This document shows positions 6,908-15,116 of a DNA stretch of 32,347 nucleotides, piece after piece. A model generated the notes under the pieces. The model did not search any database. It saw only the letters and a list, made by a program, of their open reading frames with translations, and had not been told where the DNA came from. Every line of letters starts with the position of its first letter. The stretch's first letter is position 1. A program made the translations under genes and the position numbers. Source of the stretch: Candidatus Sulfotelmatobacter sp. (lineage in GTDB: Bacteria > Acidobacteriota > Terriglobia > Terriglobales > Acidobacteriaceae); NCBI GenBank assembly GCA_017883385.1, contig JADGNQ010000062.1, positions 1-32,347 of the forward strand, read 5' to 3'.

Positions 6908-8605
6908 TTGACAACCAAGATCTATGACGCAATTGTGGTAGGAACTGGCGCCGGCGGCGGAATGGCCATGAAGATCCTGTGCGAAGCAGGGTTGCAAGTG
7001 TGCGCCATCAACTCTGGGCCGCGCACGGATCCCACAGAGGATTTTCGGCAGCACCGGCAGGTTTACGACCTGAAGTTTCGGGGCTACGGCAATCCCCTGC
7101 GTTTCGAAGGCAAGGCGCACCAAGAGCCCTACTCCGTAGAAGAATCCGAATACAGCGAGGGAAGAGATCTTTTTGAACATGACATTGCCTATGCAAATGC
7201 GCCGGGCACTGATTGGTACTGGAAGCGTTGCAAGGCAACCGGCGGCAAGGCCAATTTTTGGGGGCGCTCTTCGGCCCGTTACGGAGACATCGATTTCAAG
7301 GCAGCAGATTTTGATGGGTTCGGTGAAAACTGGCCGGTCGACTACGCGGAGATTTCGCCATGGTTTTCGAAGGCCGAACGATATATGGGAGTGGCCAGCA
7401 CAATTCAAAACCGGCCGAGCAATCCTGATGGCGAGTATCTGCCGCCAATGCCCTGGCGTTGTATTGATCACATCATTCAGAAGGGCGCCGAAAAGATTGG
7501 TGTTCCGTATTTGCCGGACCGCTGCGCCCAACTCACGGTGGACCACTACGATCATCCAGCCTGTCACTATTGCGGGAACTGCAGCCGCGGCTGTGATGCC
7601 GGGTCTTTCTTCTCTCCGACGTGGTTCACGATTCCAGATGCCGAAGCCACCAAGAATCTGACCTTGCTCACAAATGCCCTGGTAAGAAGTGTAATTACCG
7701 ACGAGAACGGCTTGGCCAAGGGCGTCGCATATATCGACCGCGGTACCCGTCAGGAAGTAGAGGTCTACGCCAAGGTGGTTGTGCTTGCCGCTTCCTGCGT
7801 CGAGACGGCACACATCATGTTGAATTCGAAATCCCGCCACTGGCCAACCGGAATCGCGAATTCCAGCGGGCAGCTCGGTCGGAACCTATGCGATCACCTG
7901 TACGGTTCCCCTGGTTATGGATACCTGCCGCGGCTTCTTGGGCAGCCTGCGACTCCCGACAACATTGCCGACTCTACCGTCGCGTGGATGCCGCGCTGGC
8001 AGAACCTGAAGAACCCGCATGAAGAACAATTCATTCGAGGCTACTCGGTATACATGGGGGGCGGTTGTGGGGATTTCCCAGGATATTACGGACAAATAGA
8101 GGGATTCGGATTGCAATTCAAACACGATATCAAGCGATACTACCCGACTGGCATCGGCGCTCTCATCCAGGCGCCGTCGCTTCCTAGCCCGACTAATTAC
8201 GTCGACATTGATCCGGACAAGAAAGACATTTTCGGAATTCCACAGCTTCGATTTCATTTTCAGTGGGGCCAGAACGAACTCTTGATGTGGGAACACTCAA
8301 AACGAGTGATGGCGGATCTCTTCAAGGCCATGGGCGGAGAGATGTGGGGTATGGACGACGAACCTAACCGTCCAGGGACCAGTTTGCACGAAACCGGAGT
8401 CTGCCGGTTTGGAAATGACGCGAAGACGTCGGTTACGAACAAGTGGGCGCAGACCCACGACGTTCCCAATCTCTACATTTGCGACGCCAGCATTTTCCCG
8501 AGTCCTACCGACAAGACCACGACGATGCCAATCGTCGCCTTTACTATGCGGACCTGTGATCACATGCTCAGCAACTTCAAACAAGGCATTCACAAGCGTG
8601 TATGA
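6908..8605 (+). CDS. GMC family FAD-dependent oxidoreductase (gluconate/glucose dehydrogenase-like)
   Basis: The 565-residue flavoprotein starts at a TTG preceded by GAGGA eight bases upstream; no in-frame ATG lies close. The FAD-binding glycine motif is at residues 12-18 (GTGAGGG). The C-terminal GMC region has LHETGVCRFG with a conserved-type His, and VPNLYICDASIFPSP followed by TTTMPIVAFTMR. Residues 219-229 carry four cysteines in a C-x2-C-x2-C-x3-C pattern (CHYCGNCSRGC), as seen in dehydrogenases of this group that use an iron-sulfur cluster. It should oxidise a sugar or polyol in the periplasm together with subunit 3. No cytochrome c subunit follows: the next gene is convergent, so the electron acceptor is unknown. 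Confidence 0.92.
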   Translation: MTTKIYDAIVVGTGAGGGMAMKILCEAGLQVCAINSGPRTDPTEDFRQHRQVYDLKFRGYGNPLRFEGKAHQEPYSVEESEYSEGRDLFEHDIAYANAPGTDWYWKRCKATGGKANFWGRSSARYGDIDFKAADFDGFGENWPVDYAEISPWFSKAERYMGVASTIQNRPSNPDGEYLPPMPWRCIDHIIQKGAEKIGVPYLPDRCAQLTVDHYDHPACHYCGNCSRGCDAGSFFSPTWFTIPDAEATKNLTLLTNALVRSVITDENGLAKGVAYIDRGTRQEVEVYAKVVVLAASCVETAHIMLNSKSRHWPTGIANSSGQLGRNLCDHLYGSPGYGYLPRLLGQPATPDNIADSTVAWMPRWQNLKNPHEEQFIRGYSVYMGGGCGDFPGYYGQIEGFGLQFKHDIKRYYPTGIGALIQAPSLPSPTNYVDIDPDKKDIFGIPQLRFHFQWGQNELLMWEHSKRVMADLFKAMGGEMWGMDDEPNRPGTSLHETGVCRFGNDAKTSVTNKWAQTHDVPNLYICDASIFPSPTDKTTTMPIVAFTMRTCDHMLSNFKQGIHKRV

Positions 8606-8660
8606 ATAGAGGTGAGAATCGTTCGTACGGGATTTGAGGAGCTGGCCAGTAAGCCGGAAA

Positions 8661-8682
8661 GGCCGCCACATTCGGGGCGGCC
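8661..8682. terminator. GC-rich hairpin between convergent genes
   Basis: GGCCGCC at 8661-8667 pairs perfectly with GGCGGCC at 8676-8682 across an eight-base loop. It sits between the stop of the GMC gene (8605) and the convergent stop of the TonB receptor gene (8711). No real T-run follows on the plus strand and only TTTCC on the minus strand. It may be a weak or bidirectional terminator. Confidence 0.5.
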
Positions 8683-8710
8683 CTCAAGCTTGGGAGGATC
8701 GTTATACGGC

Positions 8711-11700
8711 CTAGAACTCGATTCTTAGCGCAAACTGCCCGACGCGGCTCCCTCCGGCGTCACCAGAGCGAGCGCTGGTAACCTGTCCGAAATGGCCGTC
8801 AGTCAGATTGTTGCCCGGATCATCGAAGTTTACGTGGTTGGGGACGTTGGTAAAGCTACTCTCGAAATTCAACGTAAATCGCTCGGTGAGCCGGAAGCTT
8901 TTGCCCAGTCCCAAGGAGAAGTTAAATGTTTTGGGGCCGATTAGCGTCCCCACATGAGCGTTGCCAAAGCGGCCAATTGGACCCACCGAGCAGTTCAGCT
9001 GATTTCCGGTCAGGTCCTGTCCTAGGGATTCGCCGGGGCAGGCGAATACGTTCGGATTGAACCACTGCTGGGGGGTAGGATGGGAAACGTTGGGCTGGCC
9101 GAACAAGTCGGGTCGATTAAAGCCAGAAAGGGCGTTCCCGGAGGAATCAAACTGAATAAAAGGAGTCAGGAAGGGTCCGGTTTGAGCTAAGAAAATGGTG
9201 CTCAGATGCCAGCCTCCGACGATTCCGTTCAGCACTCCATCGGCGTTGCCCAGAAGACGGTGCCCCTTGCCAATCGGAAGCTCGTCCACCATGGTCGTGA
9301 TCCAACGATGTTTGCGGGTGCCTCCGACATTCCCATAGTCCCCTCTCAGGTTGTATTGGTTCATCGCCCGGCCTGTGACTTCCCCGGAAAAGACAGAACC
9401 CGGCCACGATTCGGTGTCCGCCAGGTTGCGCGCCCAAGTCCATGTAGATTGGAACGTGAGCCCATTGGAATACTTGTGGATTAGCTCGGTCTGCATCGAT
9501 TCATAGGTGCTGACTGCTCCGCCGGAACGGCTGAAGACATTAGCAAAGTTTGGAAACGGTCGCGGATTCGGATTGGGGGAGATAGCGGAGGGAAGTGGCT
9601 GATTAAGATCCGGCCCCCAGGTGAGCTGAACCCCGCGGTTGGCGATATACGATACCCGCAGCGCGGTATTGCCGTGAAGAACCCGCTCGACTGTGAGGTT
9701 CCACTGGATGCTGTACGGGTCCTTCTTGTCGCGCTGATTCGCAGTCTCGAATCGTTGGGTACCTAAGGCTATTCCAAGTGGGTCGCCATTCTGGACGTTG
9801 GGGAATTGAAAGAACCCCGGCGTGCCAAACGAACCGTTGGCATACGAGGCCTGGAATCCGTCGTGGATGCCGGCAACAGAGTAGAACACCGACCCCAAGG
9901 TCGTAACATCGAAGATGCCGATGCCGCCCCGAACCACCGTCTTGTTGTCAGCAAATGGCCGATACGCAAAACCGAGGCGAGGAGCAAAGTCCGTGTAAGT
10001 GTTGCGCAAGCCTTTCGGCCACCCTGCCTGTGTGGAGGTCAAGAAGGGAGTGCAAACCGCCGGAGCTGGCGCGGGATTTGGATTGACGTTGTTTGGTGTG
10101 TTGCAGGCATCGATGTTCTGTGCGAACAGAGGCTGCGTCGCCGCGAGGGATCTGGGATCCGAAGAAATGATCACGCGCCCTGTGCCGGGAACCGTGGGAT
10201 CGAAGTTGGTGAGGTTAATGGGATCGATGAACGGAGGTAACCTCGAAATCCGTACTCCAAAATCCACCGTTAGCTTTTGAGTAGCGCGGAATGTGTCTTC
10301 GGCGTAACCGTAGTAGTGCTTCGTCCTGCCATCAATAAGAGCCGGGGTGTGGGTAACGTAGGAATAGTAGGGGACCCCCAGCAGGAACTCGGCAAAATCA
10401 TGATTAGTGTAACTACCATTAAAGAAGAAATCTCCGTAGTCATCTGCGCGAGTCGACGACCAGATATTGGTCAGGCGGAGCTGGCGAAAGTCAAAGCCAA
10501 ACTTCAGGGTGTGCTTTCGCTTGGTCCAGGTCAGATTCTCATTGATCTGGAAGTTATTGGAGAGCAGCGGGTTGATAAGGGAGTGGTAAATTCGCGAGAT
10601 TCCGGAGGACTCAAAGGCAAATTCAGGGAATCCACCGGGCGGGAAGTGGGGACCAAGGCCATTGAGACCCAGCTTTTGCATGAAAGCCGGTCCATCAAAC
10701 GGAAAGGTTCCGCCTGAATTTCCGCGGCTGATTCCGCCGCGCAACTCATTGATCAGGTTCGGAGTAATGGCATAGTTGTGAGCCAGCACGATCTGATTGT
10801 CATGTTCGAAATCGTTTTCCACAGGCATGAGCAGACCGAAAGGGCTCACACGCCTGATGTTCTTGTAGGTCCAGCGCCCGAACACGTTCTGCTTCGAATT
10901 AATTGTGTGGTCGATTCGAATATCGAACTGGTCGGAGAGGATAGGATCGGCAATGTTTTTGACGTAGTTGGAACCGTTCAGATTGTTAGCCCCTTGGACA
11001 AAAACGTTCGGGTCGCCCTTATTGGGGAGCGGATAATACTGGAGAATCAGGGCTGCGATCGGGTTCTGACTGAGCCGAGCGGAAGGGATCATGTTGTTCT
11101 GGAAGGGCGTTCCGTCGAGATCATTTATGTTCACCGGAGTAATGCCGTCACTGTGGAAGACATTGCTGAAGTCGCCGTTCCGCATGGCCTGGGTCGGAAC
11201 TGTGTCATGCTCGACCGTTTGAGCACGATACCGCATCCCTTCGTAGTCGACGAAAAAGAAGGTGTGCTCCTTAAAGATGGGCCCGCTGAGTGAACCGCCA
11301 AATGTATTTGCGCTCTTGGCCGGCTTGCCCGCGGTGGCACCGTATTGCAGAGCATCGAGTGCCGCATTCTGAAAATACTCAAATGCCGATCCGTGGAATA
11401 CGCTGGTGCCCGACTTGCTGGTAGTCGTGATGTCCGCTGCCCCGCCATACTCAGCGCCGCCTCCAGCACCTTGCACCTTCATTTCTGAAATACTCTCCGC
11501 AGAGGGGAACATGTCTGTTTGAGGGCCGGAATAGCGCACACTGGATGTATCAATACCGTCCACCGTATATTGGACTTGATTGACCCCTGTTCCCTGGACC
11601 GAGATCTGGCCAAAGTCGTCACCGGTCACGCCGGGCAGAAATGCCAACAGGTTATACGGGCTGGTGCTGCGCGCCCCGCGATAATTAGCCGGTAACCCCA

Positions 11701-12136
11701 GCACCTCGGTGCTGGTGATGCTGGTGGAAATGGACTCGGACTCGGTGTTGACGAGTTCGGCGTTCGCCTCTACGGTGACATTTTCTGTCGTGGCTCCGAC
11801 CACCAGTTTCAGGTCAGTTCGCACAATTTGGCGTGCCGTCAACCGAATGTCCTTTACCGTCACCTCGCGAAAACCCTCGGCCTGAACCGTGACCGTGTAG
11901 AGACCTTCCTTCATGTTTTCGGCCTGGTAATTTCCCTGGGAGTCGCTGCGCACTTCGCGCGAAATGTTTTCGCCCTGGTTTGTGATCTTGATGACGATGT
12001 TGGGCATGACCGCGCCGGAGGCGTCTGTCACCGTGCCCAGGATTGTTCCGAAGGTGGATTGCGCAAGGGCCGATCCGGCCAACAACACTGCGATCATGCC
12101 AATGCTGAATGCAATGACGAAAGGCGTAAATTTCAT
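8711..12136 (-). CDS. TonB-dependent receptor with N-terminal carboxypeptidase-regulatory-like domain (Oar-like)
   Basis: This 1141-residue outer-membrane protein has a signal peptide (1-25, ending SALAQ). A carboxypeptidase-regulatory-like beta domain follows at about 30-110 (ILGTVTDASGAVMPNIVIKI, GLYTVTVQAEGFREV). Next come a plug region at about 130-260 (LPGVTGDDFGQISVQGTG, YTVDGID) and a long beta-barrel ending in an aromatic residue (FALRIEF). This architecture is abundant in Acidobacteriota and resembles myxobacterial Oar. Substrates are rarely known, and there is no SusD-like partner here. The start has GGAAGGAT a few bases upstream and a good promoter about 70 bases upstream. The gene is divergent from the sulfatase-like/TPR gene and convergent with the GMC gene. 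Nothing points to truncation. Confidence 0.93.
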   Translation of the reverse strand: MKFTPFVIAFSIGMIAVLLAGSALAQSTFGTILGTVTDASGAVMPNIVIKITNQGENISREVRSDSQGNYQAENMKEGLYTVTVQAEGFREVTVKDIRLTARQIVRTDLKLVVGATTENVTVEANAELVNTESESISTSITSTEVLGLPANYRGARSTSPYNLLAFLPGVTGDDFGQISVQGTGVNQVQYTVDGIDTSSVRYSGPQTDMFPSAESISEMKVQGAGGGAEYGGAADITTTSKSGTSVFHGSAFEYFQNAALDALQYGATAGKPAKSANTFGGSLSGPIFKEHTFFFVDYEGMRYRAQTVEHDTVPTQAMRNGDFSNVFHSDGITPVNINDLDGTPFQNNMIPSARLSQNPIAALILQYYPLPNKGDPNVFVQGANNLNGSNYVKNIADPILSDQFDIRIDHTINSKQNVFGRWTYKNIRRVSPFGLLMPVENDFEHDNQIVLAHNYAITPNLINELRGGISRGNSGGTFPFDGPAFMQKLGLNGLGPHFPPGGFPEFAFESSGISRIYHSLINPLLSNNFQINENLTWTKRKHTLKFGFDFRQLRLTNIWSSTRADDYGDFFFNGSYTNHDFAEFLLGVPYYSYVTHTPALIDGRTKHYYGYAEDTFRATQKLTVDFGVRISRLPPFIDPINLTNFDPTVPGTGRVIISSDPRSLAATQPLFAQNIDACNTPNNVNPNPAPAPAVCTPFLTSTQAGWPKGLRNTYTDFAPRLGFAYRPFADNKTVVRGGIGIFDVTTLGSVFYSVAGIHDGFQASYANGSFGTPGFFQFPNVQNGDPLGIALGTQRFETANQRDKKDPYSIQWNLTVERVLHGNTALRVSYIANRGVQLTWGPDLNQPLPSAISPNPNPRPFPNFANVFSRSGGAVSTYESMQTELIHKYSNGLTFQSTWTWARNLADTESWPGSVFSGEVTGRAMNQYNLRGDYGNVGGTRKHRWITTMVDELPIGKGHRLLGNADGVLNGIVGGWHLSTIFLAQTGPFLTPFIQFDSSGNALSGFNRPDLFGQPNVSHPTPQQWFNPNVFACPGESLGQDLTGNQLNCSVGPIGRFGNAHVGTLIGPKTFNFSLGLGKSFRLTERFTLNFESSFTNVPNHVNFDDPGNNLTDGHFGQVTSARSGDAGGSRVGQFALRIEF

Positions 12137-12207
12137 TGAGATCCTTCCCCAATCGGTGCCCGCTCACCGTACGAAGGAAACCGCACTGCTCTCTGGCAAA
12201 CGGGCGA

Positions 12208-12237
12208 AGAATATGCCACGTGCAAATCAACAGTCAA
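12208..12237 (-). promoter_or_regulatory. sigma-70-like promoter for the TonB receptor gene
   Basis: Read on the minus strand, TTGACT (12237-12232) and TATTCT (12213-12208) are separated by 18 bases. Transcription would start near 12200, leaving a leader of about 65 bases before the ATG at 12136. It lies in the 148-base gap shared with the divergent sulfatase-like gene, for which I see no clear promoter. The match is good but judged by eye. Confidence 0.5.
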
Positions 12238-12284
12238 GACTAAAAGCGTCGCGCGCTTCTTCGGATGTAAACTGAACGCTCGTC

Positions 12285-14330
12285 ATGGAGCTTGGAGCGG
12301 TTCGAATATTACCGTGGGTCATGTTGCTGGCAACACCCGCATGGGCGACGGCGCAGGCTGTTCCCAAGAAAAATGCGGCGCCCCATCCCAACGTGATCCT
12401 TGTAACCTTGGACACGACCCGCGCCGACCGCATGGGATTCCTTGGTTCACAACGGGCTCTTACGCCTAATCTCGACGCGCTCGCACATGTTGCTACAGTT
12501 TTCTCTCGCGCCTATGCCCAGGTTCCGCTGACTACACCTTCTCACGCCGCTATCCTTACGGGGACCTACCCGCAGTTCAATCATGTCCGCTATATGGGAG
12601 ACCCGTTGGGCAAAGGGCTTCCGTTTCTACCCGAGATCCTTCACCGGAATGGGTACAAGACTGCTGCCTTTGTGGGCGCACTGGTTCTGGACCCAACGAA
12701 GTTGGCTCCTGGCTTTGAACGTGGTTTTGATGTTTACGAAGCCGGATTTCATCGGCGACGCCCCGGGGAAGACAATTACCACAGCTTGGAGCGCCGTGGG
12801 GAAGAGGTGTTGCGTCGTGCCTCCGCTTGGCTGAGCAAGCATCCAGGCGGACCTTTTTTCCTTTGGATTCATCTTTACGATCCGCATGATCCCTATGCTC
12901 CTCCGGAGCCCTATCGAACGCGCTATCAGGCAGAGCCCTACGATGGGGAAATTGCCTACACCGACTCGATCGTCGGAAAGTTGATCACCGATTTGCGCAC
13001 ACGGGGTCTTTTCGATGGGTCCCTGATTGCCATTGCGGCGGATCATGGTGAGGCATTTGGAGAGCACGGCGAAAAGCATCATGGCATTTTTCTCTATGAC
13101 GAGACGATCCACGTTCCGCTGCTGTTCAAGCTTCCTCAGCAACACAGTGCGACAAGGGTGGAGACTCGGGTGGGACTGGTAGACGTCGCGCCGTCTATTC
13201 TTCGGGCTCTGCATCTTCCGGTTCCGAACGCCATGCAAGGGCAATCGCTCTTGCCTTCCATGACACCAGAGAAACTGGCGCGATCTGGCCCACGAAGCGA
13301 TCTGGGTTCGCAGCGCGCGGTTTATTCGGAGAGTGGATACGGTCACCTTTCCTTCGGCTGGAGCATGCTGAAAGCATGGAGGGCGGGGAACTATTTGTAC
13401 GTCGACGCCCCGGAGCGGGAACTATACGATCAGACGGCCGATCCTGGGGCAACGCACAACTTGGGTCCCGACTCAAAGGCGGTCGTGGATACTGCTGCCG
13501 CCCAGTTGGCGGAGTTTCGTCGCAAGACCGCCGCTGAGAGCACGGAGAAGACGCAATTGACCGTGGAACAGACCGAGAGCCTGCACGCGATGGGCTACAT
13601 GGGATCGGATTCAGCGGCTGCGAACGAATCGACCGATGACGCTGGGGCTGACCCAAAGCAGAAGATAGCCATCGCCAACTTGCTCTACGACGCCATGGTT
13701 CACACCGAGAACGAAAGGTATCTGGAAGCAGTGCCGATCCTTGAGGACGTTGTGAAACAGGAGCCGCACACAGTCATGGCCTACCTGCTGCTGGGACGCG
13801 CCTATGTGTCGCTGAGGGAGTACCAGAAGGCCATTGCGCCCCTGCAGCATGTTGTCGAGGCGACACCTGACAATTCTCTCGCTCGCTACGAACTAGGCTG
13901 CGCGCTGGTGAAAACCGGACGCTGGAACGAAGCTGCGCCGCAGTTCGAAGCTGCCGTTTCCCAGATGAACAGTTCCGCCATGATGCATTTCTACCTCGCG
14001 TTGGTGTATCAGCAAACATCACGCAATGACGAAGCGCTCGCCGAATTCAAGGACGCGCTGCGCTGGGATCCGAAGAATTTTCCTGCCAATCTCTTGTTGG
14101 GGCGGATGTACATCAAACAACAGAAAGCAGCAGACGCTCTTCCCCTTCTCCGAGAGGCCGCCACGCTTCGCCCGGACGCGATCGACCCGCATCGGCTCCT
14201 CGCTGACGCCTATACCGAGTTAGGACGGGAAGAAGACGCGAGCCGGGAGCTTTCGGAAGCAGAACGCATACAAACCAATGGAGGGTCGAGACTTGGCACG
14301 CCGCCTGAAGATCATCCGGAAGACAAGTAG
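12285..14330 (+). CDS. sulfatase-like (alkaline phosphatase superfamily) protein fused to TPR repeats
   Basis: The 681-residue protein has a signal peptide-like start (ILPWVMLLATPAWATAQA). A sulfatase-type domain spans about 34-340, with metal-site motifs LVTLDTTRADR (D43) and ADHGEAFGEHGEKHHG (D253, H254). TPR repeats follow at about 450-665 (AYLLLGRAYVSLREYQKAIA, ANLLLGRMYIKQQKAADALP). At the place of the sulfatase Cys/Ser that becomes formylglycine, the sequence is T83-T-P-S-H-AAILTG. A formylglycine sulfatase mechanism is therefore unlikely. Threonine nucleophiles occur in related phosphotransferases of the superfamily, so a phosphodiesterase or phosphotransferase activity is possible. 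The stop is only six bases from the stop of the convergent isomerase gene. The substrate is unknown. Confidence 0.88.
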   Translation: MELGAVRILPWVMLLATPAWATAQAVPKKNAAPHPNVILVTLDTTRADRMGFLGSQRALTPNLDALAHVATVFSRAYAQVPLTTPSHAAILTGTYPQFNHVRYMGDPLGKGLPFLPEILHRNGYKTAAFVGALVLDPTKLAPGFERGFDVYEAGFHRRRPGEDNYHSLERRGEEVLRRASAWLSKHPGGPFFLWIHLYDPHDPYAPPEPYRTRYQAEPYDGEIAYTDSIVGKLITDLRTRGLFDGSLIAIAADHGEAFGEHGEKHHGIFLYDETIHVPLLFKLPQQHSATRVETRVGLVDVAPSILRALHLPVPNAMQGQSLLPSMTPEKLARSGPRSDLGSQRAVYSESGYGHLSFGWSMLKAWRAGNYLYVDAPERELYDQTADPGATHNLGPDSKAVVDTAAAQLAEFRRKTAAESTEKTQLTVEQTESLHAMGYMGSDSAAANESTDDAGADPKQKIAIANLLYDAMVHTENERYLEAVPILEDVVKQEPHTVMAYLLLGRAYVSLREYQKAIAPLQHVVEATPDNSLARYELGCALVKTGRWNEAAPQFEAAVSQMNSSAMMHFYLALVYQQTSRNDEALAEFKDALRWDPKNFPANLLLGRMYIKQQKAADALPLLREAATLRPDAIDPHRLLADAYTELGREEDASRELSEAERIQTNGGSRLGTPPEDHPEDK

Positions 14331-14336
14331 TGAATT

Positions 14337-15116
14337 TCAGGGTTCGAAGTGCTTCCAAACGTCTACACAAAGAGCTGGATCTGAAACCCACGCAAAGCGA
14401 TCGAGATTCCGAACCGCCTGTTCGTAGAGGGAACTGCCCGGCACAAAGCCGAGTTCGGCGTAGTCCCTGGGGCGCCGCACGTCAAGGCTGGTTTTTCGGT
14501 AGCGAGGATTCGGCACCCATTCGATCACGCCGTTTGGCGTGACGATGGGATACCATGCCAGGCCCTTGCGTCTCCTGATCGCGTCATAGTCGAAGTTGTA
14601 TTCGCGGTCGCAAAGAGCGCCTAGAGCCATGAATTCGGAAGGGTCGGCGCTGATTGCTGCGTGGGCCCATCCCGGAGGTACCACCACAACGTCGCCAGGC
14701 TTGGCAATTACCGCATAGCAACGCCCCGGATCGTCAGCCACACGCTCCTGCATAAGGACGAAGGCCGCTCCCTCCCAAATCTCGTACACTTCCGGCGGCG
14801 ACCACCCGCTGTGCGAGGAGACGCGGTGCACATGTCCCTGGCTGCGCACCGGTTCCGTCCCGAGTTTTCCCGATGCGTAGATCACCGCGCCGAAAAGCAG
14901 CATCCTTCTTTCGAGTGCGGCTCGAATTTCCCCACGACCTATGTCCATCACGATGGCATACACAGGGTCAGGCCCGTCGCAGGCGGGGTCTCGCAGGCTT
15001 GGCCGAATCGCGTCGAGCGAACGCCTTTCTGGTTGGGGGCCAAACGCGCCAGGTTCATAGCAGAATCCCAAAGGCTGGCGGACAGGAGCGACGCCGATAC
15101 CGGGATCGAATCTCAT
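14337..15116 (-). CDS. cupin-type glucose-6-phosphate isomerase
   Basis: The 259-residue protein matches the archaeal-type cupin phosphoglucose isomerases, which interconvert glucose 6-phosphate and fructose 6-phosphate with a metal ion. The metal ligands can be placed: H95 and H97 in SQGHVHR, E109 in PPEVYEIWEG and H152 in VPPGWAHAAI. The start at 15116 is chosen because its ATG overlaps the TGA of the upstream gene (ATGA) and GAGGA lies about eight bases before it; an ATG 36 bases earlier is less likely. It is the last gene of the minus-strand sugar operon. The C-terminal 100 residues (NFDYDAIRRRKG, GVIEWVPNPRY) extend beyond the core cupin. Confidence 0.85.
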   Translation of the reverse strand: MRFDPGIGVAPVRQPLGFCYEPGAFGPQPERRSLDAIRPSLRDPACDGPDPVYAIVMDIGRGEIRAALERRMLLFGAVIYASGKLGTEPVRSQGHVHRVSSHSGWSPPEVYEIWEGAAFVLMQERVADDPGRCYAVIAKPGDVVVVPPGWAHAAISADPSEFMALGALCDREYNFDYDAIRRRKGLAWYPIVTPNGVIEWVPNPRYRKTSLDVRRPRDYAELGFVPGSSLYEQAVRNLDRFAWVSDPALCVDVWKHFEP

